A DNA stretch of 64,000 bases from Croceivirga sp. (GTDB lineage: Bacteria; Bacteroidota; Bacteroidia; Flavobacteriales; Flavobacteriaceae): positions 1 through 64,000 of the forward strand of contig JANQKR010000037.1 in the NCBI GenBank assembly GCA_028281025.1. Direction: 5' to 3'. Position numbers and translations under genes: made by a program. The stretch's first letter is position 1. Every line of letters begins with the position of its first letter. This document shows, in pieces, positions 25,745 through 33,389 of this stretch. The notes under the pieces are model-generated. The model was given only the letters and a program-made list of their open reading frames with translations, was not told the DNA's origin and made no database searches.

Positions 25745-26935
25745 TCAACTGAAAAGCCTATTCATTTCCTCGGCCTCTTCTTTATGATAAAAATCCTTTA
25801 AGTAGTGTTGTGTGGTGGACAATTTGGTATGCCCCAAAAGTTTGGAGATCATCAACAAACCGGTTTCATTCTTAACCGCAAAATCGGCAAAAGAATGTTT
25901 TGCCATATGCATATTTACCCATTTTCGTATGTCTGCTTTTTCGCAAGCATTACGCAATGAACGGTTTATAGCATTATTGGCAATATATAATTTGTGTTCT
26001 ATTTCTTCTACATTTTTATTGTCCATTCCATAAAGGGGAGGAAAGATAAAAGTATTGTTTCTGCCTTTATAATCTTCTAGAATAGCCATAGCCTTGGGAG
26101 TCAAAGGCAAAGTTCTTTTTGCGCCGGCTCTAGTTCTGGATTTGCCCATAGTGTAGATGATTTCATTTCCAGCAATATTTTCCCATTTAAGTCTGCATAT
26201 ATCAGAAAATCTCATGCCAGCGGTATAGAAGGAAAAGAGAAACATGTCCCTTGCTTTAATCATTCCTTTGAATCTTATAGGGATTTTCAATTCTGATAGT
26301 TTGGTGATTTCTTCAAATGTCAACGAGTCTTTTTGAACATTCTCAGTTACTATTGTGTATCCTCTTATTGGATTTTCCTTTATAACACCCATTTTCACTG
26401 CTTTATTTAGAACTGCATACATGGACTTGAAATTCGATGCAACCGTATTGGTTTTATTCCCTTTTTCAAGCATCCATCTTTCATAATCCTTAGCAAATTG
26501 TACGGAAAGATCGGAGAATGAAACATAGCTCGAGAATTTTTTTAGTTTTTCTATATACTTCTGTTGTGTATTTGCAGTGCGGATCTTCCCTTTTAACTTG
26601 GCTTCATCTACAATCTGTTGATAGAAGTCCAGAAAAGAACTGGTACCATACTTTTTATTGTTCTTATAAAGAAAGAGTAAGCGTTTGGCCGAGATCCCTT
26701 TATTATTGTAGTAGATTTGTTGGACGGTAATCAATAAGGATTGAAGATTGGCATTGAGTTTTTCCTCCAATGGATGCCTTTTTACTTTTTTCTTTCTGTC
26801 ATCCCATTGAATTTTTTTGATCGATACACCAGAATCCAAATATTGTACATCCCTTGGGGTGGTCATCATTTTAAGTCTGACCAATTGAGTTCCGTTTTTC
26901 TTTACGTAGGGAGACAAAAAATAATTGAAGTTCAT
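25745..26935 (-). CDS. Tyrosine site-specific integrase
   Basis: A 396-aa integrase with three domains: an arm-type DNA-binding N-domain (about 1-90), a SAM-like core-binding domain (about 100-200, FLDFYQQIVDEAK), and a catalytic domain with Arg in YTAGMRFSDICRL (about 246), the box II histidine in VNMHMAKHSFADF (about 343), His in LLGHTKLSTTQHY (about 369) and the Tyr nucleophile after it. The box II arginine of HxxR is Lys here (codon at 25898-25900). ATG 26935 (MNFNYFLSPYV) fits family N-termini better than ATG 26965. It points into the element, with the right attachment site expected behind it. Confidence 0.88.
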   Translation of the reverse strand: MNFNYFLSPYVKKNGTQLVRLKMMTTPRDVQYLDSGVSIKKIQWDDRKKKVKRHPLEEKLNANLQSLLITVQQIYYNNKGISAKRLLFLYKNNKKYGTSSFLDFYQQIVDEAKLKGKIRTANTQQKYIEKLKKFSSYVSFSDLSVQFAKDYERWMLEKGNKTNTVASNFKSMYAVLNKAVKMGVIKENPIRGYTIVTENVQKDSLTFEEITKLSELKIPIRFKGMIKARDMFLFSFYTAGMRFSDICRLKWENIAGNEIIYTMGKSRTRAGAKRTLPLTPKAMAILEDYKGRNNTFIFPPLYGMDNKNVEEIEHKLYIANNAINRSLRNACEKADIRKWVNMHMAKHSFADFAVKNETGLLMISKLLGHTKLSTTQHYLKDFYHKEEAEEMNRLFS

Positions 26936-27049
26936 TAGTTCTATATTAGTTCTAAAGCATATCAAATATAAAGAATTATAAACGATTACAAAAACAAAAT
27001 AATATACTGAAATAGAGTCTTTTACATGTATTTAAAGAGGTAGGGGTAT

Positions 27050-27760
27050 TTATTCTTTCATCGTATGGTATACGTTCTGCACATCGTCGTCTTCCTCAAT
27101 TTTCTCCAGTAACTTCTCTACATCAGCCACCTGTTCTGCATTGAGTTCCTTGGTCACTTGGGGAATGCGTTCAAAACCAGAGGACAGGATTTCTATTTCG
27201 CGGGTTTCCAATTCCTTTTGGATATCGCCAAAACTTTCAAAAGGGGCATAGATCAATAGACCGTCATCATCTACAAATACCTCTTCGGCCCCAAAATCTA
27301 TCATTTCCAATTCCAGTTCCTCCGGGTCAATTCCTTCACCATTAATTCTAAAATTACAGCTATGGTCAAACATAAATTCAACCGAACCGGAGGTGCCCAA
27401 ACTTCCATTGCACTTATTAAAATAGCTTCGGATATTGGCCACGGTCCTGGTATTGTTGTCCGTTGCGGTTTCTATGAGGATGGCGATACCATGGGGGGCA
27501 TACCCTTCAAAAAGGACTTCCTTATAATCGCCCTGGGATTTATCGGAGGCGCGTTTAATGGCCCGTTCAATATTATCCTTGGGCATATTTACGGCCTTGG
27601 CATTCTGAATTACTGCCCTTAGCCGGGAATTGGCATCTGGATCGGGACCCCCTTCCTTCACTGCCATTACAATATCTTTCCCAATTCTGGTAAATGCCTT
27701 GGACATAGCGGCCCAACGCTTCATTTTTCGTGCTTTTCTAAACTCAAAAGCTCTACCCAT
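27050..27760 (-). CDS. YebC/PmpR-family (TACO1-like) protein
   Basis: A 236-aa protein matching the YebC family over its full length: MSKAFTRIGKDIVMAVKEGG (about 19-38), MPKDNIERAIKRAS (about 59-72), FEGYAPHGIAILIETATDN (about 84-102) and the acidic C-terminal domain ending in VYHTMKE. Family members are reported as transcriptional regulators or as translation factors helping polyproline synthesis. It is the last gene of a minus-strand core cluster. The mobile element is inserted just beyond its stop. Confidence 0.92.
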   Translation of the reverse strand: MGRAFEFRKARKMKRWAAMSKAFTRIGKDIVMAVKEGGPDPDANSRLRAVIQNAKAVNMPKDNIERAIKRASDKSQGDYKEVLFEGYAPHGIAILIETATDNNTRTVANIRSYFNKCNGSLGTSGSVEFMFDHSCNFRINGEGIDPEELELEMIDFGAEEVFVDDDGLLIYAPFESFGDIQKELETREIEILSSGFERIPQVTKELNAEQVADVEKLLEKIEEDDDVQNVYHTMKE

Positions 27761-27827
27761 ATCCTAATTCGATTTTAAATGAGTTCCTGGTCAAATTTAA
27801 CAAAACCCGACTTTGCCGCACAACTTG

Positions 27828-28115
27828 TTAGTACTCCTTTAGAATTTGTTCAATGGTCGTGGCCAATTCAATATCGTTTGTGGTAATGCCATCCGCATCA
27901 TGGGTATTTAAGCGAATGGTAAGGGAATTGTAAACGTTTTCCCAGTTGGGATGGTGATTCTGGGCTTCACACTCAAAAGCCACGCGGACCATAAAACCAA
28001 AAGCTTCCTTGAAATCTTTAAACTTAAAGGATTTGACAATAAAACCGTTGTCCAGTTCCCATCCCTTTAAGGCTGCAAGTGCAGAAATGATTTGTTGTTC
28101 ATTAAGTTTTTCCAT
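27828..28115 (-). CDS. 4a-hydroxytetrahydrobiopterin dehydratase (PCD/DCoH)
   Basis: A 95-aa alpha/beta protein with the family motif ECEAQNHHPNWENVYNSLTI (about 49-68), including the catalytic HHP pair. The N-terminus EQQIISALAALKGWEL is also typical. It recycles the pterin cofactor after phenylalanine hydroxylase or related reactions, or removes damaged pterins. It lies between an SDR gene (18 bp) and yebC on the same strand. Confidence 0.9.
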   Translation of the reverse strand: MEKLNEQQIISALAALKGWELDNGFIVKSFKFKDFKEAFGFMVRVAFECEAQNHHPNWENVYNSLTIRLNTHDADGITTNDIELATTIEQILKEY

Positions 28116-28133
28116 GAACTAAATTTAAGGAAT

Positions 28134-28955
28134 TCATTCCACGGATAGGTGATGGTCTATCACTTCCTGATATGAAAACCTTAGGTTTTTGGGAAGGGTG
28201 TTGGATTTGGGAAGTGCTGCAAGATATCTGTCATCATTGGTAGTGAACACCTTTTTAAGAATAGGATGATAATTTCCAATCCTTTTGATCACCTCCTTTA
28301 TAAAATCTTCATGATGTACCAAATCCGTACTGCCCAAATGGTAAATCCCCTTTTTGTTTCTGTTGATCAGATAATGGATTTGTTGGGTAAGGCGGTCATC
28401 TGTGGTCACATTGATGATGAGGTTTGGAAATACCTCTATGGGTTCATTGGCATCCAAAAGGGTTTTGATTTCCTTGAGACGTGGGGAGGCATTTCCAAAT
28501 ACCATGGGCACGCGAAGGATTCCTATTTTTTCTTCGGGCATCCGAAGCATCATATTCTCAATCCTGATTTTTAGTTTCCCATAGATACTTTCCGATAGGG
28601 TTTTGTCGAACTCATAAGAAGGATATTTACTGTAGGCGTCAAAGACATTGGCCGAAGAGAGAAAATAAAGGCGACATTTATTTTTTGCCAGGTATTCCAT
28701 TAAATGGATGTGCGCTTGAATTTGACCTGAAAAATTCCCTCTCAAAGAAGAAATGATAACATCTGGTCGAATCCTTTCCACTACCCGATAAATGTCATCT
28801 TCATTTAAATCGTACTTGAAGAACTGACTGTTGGCTGCAAAAGCCGTATTGGAACAATAAGTGCCGTAGGTGTCAAAATAATTGCACAGTTCCTTATAAA
28901 TGGCATTTCCTATGAATCCACTTGCCCCTAGGATAAGAATCTTGTTTTTCTTCAA
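28134..28955 (-). CDS. SDR/RmlD-like NAD(P)-dependent sugar-nucleotide oxidoreductase
   Basis: A 273-aa protein with an N-terminal Rossmann motif ILGASGFIGNAIYKEL (about 7-22) and an extended-SDR layout: SSANVFDAYSKYPSYEFDKT contains the active-site region (about 101-120). The pattern is closest to dTDP-4-dehydrorhamnose reductase (RmlD) homologues, but no sugar operon surrounds it. The ATG overlaps the stop of glsA by 4 bp, so it is cotranscribed with glsA and gcvT. Confidence 0.75.
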   Translation of the reverse strand: MKKNKILILGASGFIGNAIYKELCNYFDTYGTYCSNTAFAANSQFFKYDLNEDDIYRVVERIRPDVIISSLRGNFSGQIQAHIHLMEYLAKNKCRLYFLSSANVFDAYSKYPSYEFDKTLSESIYGKLKIRIENMMLRMPEEKIGILRVPMVFGNASPRLKEIKTLLDANEPIEVFPNLIINVTTDDRLTQQIHYLINRNKKGIYHLGSTDLVHHEDFIKEVIKRIGNYHPILKKVFTTNDDRYLAALPKSNTLPKNLRFSYQEVIDHHLSVE

Positions 28956-29863
28956 AATATGGATAATCCTGTTTTAGTCGTGAATTTTTCCAAGGCTTCC
29001 ATTCCAAGTTTTGAATTTCCCTTTGTATTCAATCCCGGTGACCAGGTGGCCACACAGAATTTCTCGGGCAAAAGTGCTACAATTCCTCCCCCAACCCCAC
29101 TTTTTCCGGGTAGGCCTACTTCAAATGCAAACTCACCAGCTTCATCATAAAAACCACAGGTGAGCATTAACGCATTAATACGTTTTACCTGGGCCAAACT
29201 CAAATAAGGATTGTTTTGCAGGCATTTTCCGCGGTTAGCGAATATATAAAACACTTTTACCAATTGCTGGCAGGACATGTTCAAGGCGCACTGGTAAAAG
29301 TAGAAATCCAAAACTTCTTCCACATCATTTTCCAGGTTTCCATACGATTTAATGAGATAGGCGGCGGCATAATTCTTAAAACCGGTCCGTTTTTCGGACT
29401 TTGCCACCTGTTCATCATAGGCTATGCTTGGGTCATTTGCAATTTTTCTTACATACTGAAGGAACTCCTTTTTGGGATGTTGCAATTGTGATACCAAAAT
29501 ATCCGATACCACTATGGCACCTGCATTGATCAACGGGTTTCTGGGAATCCCATTTTCCTGTTCCAAAAGGGAAAGATGATTGAACGGGTCACCGGAAGGC
29601 TCTACGTCAACACGTTTCCATAGGTCATCTCCCAACAGTTGAAACGCCAAGGAGAGCGCAAGTACTTTGGAAATGCTCTGTATGGAAAATTGCTCATGGG
29701 TGTCCCCGGATTCAAAGAGGTGTCCCTGTTCATCCAATAGGGCAATCCCAAATTTTTGGTCACTGATTTTTGACAATTCCGGAATATAGTTTGCCACTTC
29801 ACCGCGCTCTTTACTTTTGGAAGCTTCCGATGAAATGGTATCCAGGATTTTTTGGTATGGCAT
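28952..29863 (-). CDS. glsA: Glutaminase
   Basis: A 303-aa beta-lactamase-fold glutaminase converting L-glutamine to glutamate and ammonia in the cytoplasm. The catalytic Ser-x-x-Lys lies in FSIQSISKVLAL (about 60-71). Conserved blocks PRNPLINAGAIVVSD (about 110-124) and GLPGKSGVGGGI (about 253-264) are intact. Length is standard. It follows gcvT directly (stop and start adjacent) and overlaps the next gene by 4 bp. Confidence 0.92.
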   Translation of the reverse strand: MPYQKILDTISSEASKSKERGEVANYIPELSKISDQKFGIALLDEQGHLFESGDTHEQFSIQSISKVLALSLAFQLLGDDLWKRVDVEPSGDPFNHLSLLEQENGIPRNPLINAGAIVVSDILVSQLQHPKKEFLQYVRKIANDPSIAYDEQVAKSEKRTGFKNYAAAYLIKSYGNLENDVEEVLDFYFYQCALNMSCQQLVKVFYIFANRGKCLQNNPYLSLAQVKRINALMLTCGFYDEAGEFAFEVGLPGKSGVGGGIVALLPEKFCVATWSPGLNTKGNSKLGMEALEKFTTKTGLSIF

Positions 29864-30952
29864 TTAGGTGGCTTTGTAAAAAGGAGGTTTTACAACAGTG
29901 GCAGGAATCCTGTTTTTCCGTATTTGAATATGGATTTTACTACCCACATTGGCAAGGACCATGGGTACATATCCCAATCCAATTCCCTTGCCCAGGGAAG
30001 GGGACATGGTGCCCGAAGTGACCTGCCCTATCTTTTTGCCTTGACTGTCCACAATATCATAACCGTTTCTTGGAATCCCTTTTTCATCGAGCTCAAAACC
30101 CACTAATTTACGTTCCGGAGTTCTTTTTTTCTCATCTTCCAGTGCTTTGGAATTGACAAACTCCTTGGTGAATTTGGTAATCCAGCCCAATCCCGCTTCA
30201 AAAGGAGAGGTAGTATCGTCAATATCGTTTCCATAAAGGCAATAGCCCATTTCCAAACGTAGGGTATCCCTTGCTGCCAAACCAATGGGTTTGATGCCGA
30301 ATCGTTCCCCTGCCTCAAAAACCTTATCCCAAATCTGTTGTACTTCGGCATTCTTGCAATAGATTTCAAAGCCACCAGAACCGGTATACCCTGTAGCGGA
30401 AATGATCACATGTTCCACTCCCGCAAAATCCCCCACCACAAAGTTGTAGAATTTAATGGCGGATAAATCATGTGAGGACAGGGCTTGCATGGCTTCCACT
30501 GCTTTGGGTCCTTGGATGGCCAAAAGGGAGTAATTATCGGAAATGTTTCTCATTTCAGCTCCAATATCCGTATTATACTTAGCGATATGTGCCCAATCCT
30601 TTTCGATATTGGATGCATTTACGACCAGGAGATAGGTCTCTTCTTTTACGCGATATACAATTAGGTCATCCACTATACCACCGGTTTCGTTGGGCATACA
30701 GCTATATTGTGCCTTTCCCACTATCAATTTTGAAGCATCATTGGAGGTCACTTTTTGAACCAGTTCCAATGCTTGGGGACCTTCAATTAAAAACTCCCCC
30801 ATATGGGATACATCAAAAACCCCAACCCCATTACGTACGGTTTCATGTTCACTATTGACACCTTCATAGGAAACGGGCATGTTATATCCCGCAAAAGGCA
30901 CCATTTTGGCCCCAAGGGCAATATGGGTCTCAGTGAGTGCAGTAGTCTTCAT
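29864..30952 (-). CDS. gcvT: Aminomethyltransferase (glycine cleavage T protein)
   Basis: A 362-aa T protein of the glycine cleavage system, which passes the aminomethyl carbon from H protein to tetrahydrofolate. Signatures are [15 protein letters not shown] (about 18-32), [10 protein letters not shown] (about 45-54), [12 protein letters not shown] (about 180-191) and a C-terminal [16 protein letters not shown]. It is complete. It starts a minus-strand run gcvT-glsA-SDR-PCD-yebC. An inverted-repeat element separates it from thrC upstream. Confidence 0.94.
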   Translation of the reverse strand: MKTTALTETHIALGAKMVPFAGYNMPVSYEGVNSEHETVRNGVGVFDVSHMGEFLIEGPQALELVQKVTSNDASKLIVGKAQYSCMPNETGGIVDDLIVYRVKEETYLLVVNASNIEKDWAHIAKYNTDIGAEMRNISDNYSLLAIQGPKAVEAMQALSSHDLSAIKFYNFVVGDFAGVEHVIISATGYTGSGGFEIYCKNAEVQQIWDKVFEAGERFGIKPIGLAARDTLRLEMGYCLYGNDIDDTTSPFEAGLGWITKFTKEFVNSKALEDEKKRTPERKLVGFELDEKGIPRNGYDIVDSQGKKIGQVTSGTMSPSLGKGIGLGYVPMVLANVGSKIHIQIRKNRIPATVVKPPFYKAT

Positions 30953-31050
30953 TCGTTTTGTTTAATTCCAGATAAAAATATCGAATAATTATATGGTACT
31001 GCACATTTCACCACTTGGTTTTTAACAAAGTAGTGTTGCTATTTTTATTT

Positions 31051-31155
31051 AGCGCCTGTTCAGGAAATTGTCAATTGTTTTTTTATGTCCCTTTTCCACG
31101 TTCCGCACAAAAATGGCCTGTAACAATTCCAATCACAAATTCCTGAACAGACGCT
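31051..31155. repeat. MITE-like inverted repeat between thrC and gcvT
   Basis: The 20-bp arms 31051-31070 (AGCGCCTGTTCAGGAA...) and 31136-31155 are reverse complements with 2 mismatches, around a 65-bp centre without coding capacity. Weaker complementarity extends inward. The outer arm ends 7 bp before the thrC stop codon. It could be a miniature transposable element, a large hairpin ending the thr operon, or both. Confidence 0.5.
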
Positions 31156-31161
31156 ACGGAA

Positions 31162-32460
31162 TTACTTGTTTTTTGTCAGGTGATTTTTTAAATCCTCATA
31201 ATTGTGGATGGGAATGGCTATTTTTTCCCTACCCATCACTTTTTGGATTTGGTGCGGAATGGCCGGTGATACGCCCAGGGTGTCCTTAACAACAGGTAAG
31301 AATTTAATAGGGTGTGCGGTCTCCAAAAAGATACCATGCCAATCGGGATGGTCTTTTAAGTACCTTTTTAAGCCTAAATAGCCAACAGCACCATGAGGGT
31401 CCATAAGATATCCCTTGTTTTCATAAATGGATTTCATTATTGACTTGGTTTCACGGTCCGAAAAGGAGTAGGAGGAGAGGGATGCTGAAAGCGCATCGAA
31501 ATCATTGTTGAACAACTTTTGAATTCTGACAAAATTACTGGGGTCCCCTACATCCATTGCATTCGAGATGGTGGAAATGGATGGTTTTGGTTCATAGGTT
31601 CCATTTTTCATGAAATTGGGTATTACATCATTGCTATTGGTGGCCGCAACAAAGTGCTTTGCGGGCATCCCCAGTTTTTGGGCCACCAGTCCCGCACAAA
31701 TGTTCCCAAAATTTCCGGAAGGCACCGAAAACACCAATTCTTCACCAAGGCCATTCACTTGTTGGTAAGCAAACAAATAATAAAAGAGCTGGGGCAACCA
31801 CCTGGCCACATTGATGCTGTTTGCCGAGGTAAGCTTTTGTATTCTGGTAATTTCCTTGTCCAAAAAGGCCCTTTTGACCATTCGCTGGCAATCATCAAAA
31901 GTTCCGGAAACTTCCAGGGCCGTAATGTTCTGTCCCAAGGTGGTCAACTGTTTTTCCTGGATTTCACTGACCTTTCCGCTTGGATAAAGAATAACTACCT
32001 GAACCCCTTCAACCCCTAAAAAACCATTGGCCACAGCACCGCCCGTATCCCCGGAGGTGGCTACCAAAACCGTTACGCTTTCTTCACTGTCCTCAAAAAA
32101 GTACCCTAAACAATTGGCCATAAATCGAGCTCCCACATCCTTAAAGGCCATGGTTGGCCCATGAAAAAGTTCCAATACGGAAACCTTATCCTCAATTTTT
32201 AGAAGGGGAAAGTCAAAATCCAGTGTATTGGAAATGATTTTCTCCAATTCATTGTCCGGAATATCCTTTTGGACAAACTGCCGAATAGCCCTGAATGCAA
32301 CTTGATGATGGGACAAAGAAGCAATGCCCTCAAAAAAGGAAGGGGGCAGTGGATTGATTTCCTGGGGAAAATAAAGCCCCTTATCAGGTGCTATTCCTGC
32401 GATTACGGCATCCTTAAATGAAGCTTTGTGCGTTGGATCGTTTAAACTGAAAAATTCCAT
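31162..32460 (-). CDS. thrC: Threonine synthase
   Basis: A 432-aa PLP enzyme making threonine from O-phosphohomoserine. The PLP lysine lies in FHGPTMAFKDVGARFM (about residue 110). VATSGDTGGAVANGF (about 134-148) and FSVPSGNFGNICAG (about 236-249) bind the phosphate group. It is full length. It is the last gene of thrA-thrB-thrC with gaps of 3-5 bp, so the three are one operon controlled from the thr leader. Confidence 0.95.
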   Translation of the reverse strand: MEFFSLNDPTHKASFKDAVIAGIAPDKGLYFPQEINPLPPSFFEGIASLSHHQVAFRAIRQFVQKDIPDNELEKIISNTLDFDFPLLKIEDKVSVLELFHGPTMAFKDVGARFMANCLGYFFEDSEESVTVLVATSGDTGGAVANGFLGVEGVQVVILYPSGKVSEIQEKQLTTLGQNITALEVSGTFDDCQRMVKRAFLDKEITRIQKLTSANSINVARWLPQLFYYLFAYQQVNGLGEELVFSVPSGNFGNICAGLVAQKLGMPAKHFVAATNSNDVIPNFMKNGTYEPKPSISTISNAMDVGDPSNFVRIQKLFNNDFDALSASLSSYSFSDRETKSIMKSIYENKGYLMDPHGAVGYLGLKRYLKDHPDWHGIFLETAHPIKFLPVVKDTLGVSPAIPHQIQKVMGREKIAIPIHNYEDLKNHLTKNK

Positions 32461-32465
32461 ACTAT

Positions 32466-33386
32466 TTACATTGTCCTTACCCCGGATAAACTAATTGGCG
32501 ATACGTGGATGTCGAATTCCACTCCTGTGGGCGTATAGATTTCCTTCATGGTCCGCGCTACCCTTTTTGCAGCTTCCTCACCTTGGGAAAGTGCAAAAAT
32601 GGAAGGACCGGAGCCCGAAATTCCCGAACCTAAGGCCCCAACTTTTTTCACTTCGGTCTTTATGGCATCAAATTTTGGGATCAAAATGGAGCGAATGGGT
32701 TCAATAACATGGTCTTCCAGGCAGCGTCCTATTAATTGATAGTCCTCGGTAAAAAGTCCGGCCACCAATCCTCCAAGATTTCCCCATTGTCGAATACCCT
32801 GGGCCAACGAAATATTGGTTTTCAGAATCTTTCGTGAATCTGAGGTCTTGACCTCTATTTGGGGATGGATGACCGTGGCATAAAGGTTTTTTGGGGTATG
32901 TACTGGGATGATATCCAAAGGTTCATAACTCCGCACAAGGGTAAATCCACCAAAAATGGCCGGTGCTACATTATCGGCATGGGCCACGCCGCTGGCCAAT
33001 TTCTCACCTTGCATGGCAAATTCCACCAAATCCCTATTGGAAAAAGGGCTCCCCAACAAGTGGTTTATGGCCCATACCGCCCCGGCAGCACTGGCAGCGC
33101 TACTACCAATGCCGCTGCCCGGCTTTATTTTTTTATGGATTTCCATTTCAAAACCACCTTCATGTTCCAGCTGTTGCAAAAGCGTTGTAGCAGCGACACC
33201 GGCAACATTTTTCTCGGTTTCCAATGGTAGTTCCTGCCCAGTAATTTTAGTGATTTTTACGCCTTTTACCATTGATTCACGGACCACCATTTCGTCACCC
33301 ACGGCTTCCAAGGCCAATCCCAGCACATCAAATCCGCAGGAAACATTGGCCACGGTGGCCGGGCAAAATACACGAATCTCCCCCAT
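32466..33386 (-). CDS. thrB: Homoserine kinase
   Basis: A 306-aa GHMP-superfamily kinase phosphorylating homoserine. The ATP-binding loop IKPGSGIGSSAASAAGAVWA is at about 87-106, and the C-terminal glycine-rich motif GALGSGISGSGPSIFAL at about 251-267. It lies between thrA and thrC on the same strand with 3- and 5-bp gaps. It acts in the cytoplasm as the fourth step of threonine synthesis from aspartate. Confidence 0.95.
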   Translation of the reverse strand: MGEIRVFCPATVANVSCGFDVLGLALEAVGDEMVVRESMVKGVKITKITGQELPLETEKNVAGVAATTLLQQLEHEGGFEMEIHKKIKPGSGIGSSAASAAGAVWAINHLLGSPFSNRDLVEFAMQGEKLASGVAHADNVAPAIFGGFTLVRSYEPLDIIPVHTPKNLYATVIHPQIEVKTSDSRKILKTNISLAQGIRQWGNLGGLVAGLFTEDYQLIGRCLEDHVIEPIRSILIPKFDAIKTEVKKVGALGSGISGSGPSIFALSQGEEAAKRVARTMKEIYTPTGVEFDIHVSPISLSGVRTM

Positions 33387-33389
33387 AAC

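Larger units (their letters stand above)
19700..27040. mobile_element. Integrative mobilizable element (approximate limits)
   Basis: A run of accessory genes between the LytS/LytTR pair and yebC ends in a tyrosine integrase. It includes relaxase, MobC, a predicted oriT, a small HTH protein and cargo, but no type IV secretion genes, which defines a mobilizable rather than self-conjugative element. The right end should lie between the integrase start and the yebC stop (26966-27049). The left end is not fixed: no convincing direct repeat or tRNA target was found. Cargo left of 21.9 kb may belong to an older insertion. Confidence 0.6.

Noticed and set aside
19620-27040. CATGTAT shared by the end of the LytTR gene (about 19629) and the yebC-side border (about 27026) as attL/attR
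   Set aside because: Seven bases are too short to be convincing and the flanks do not match; element ends left open.
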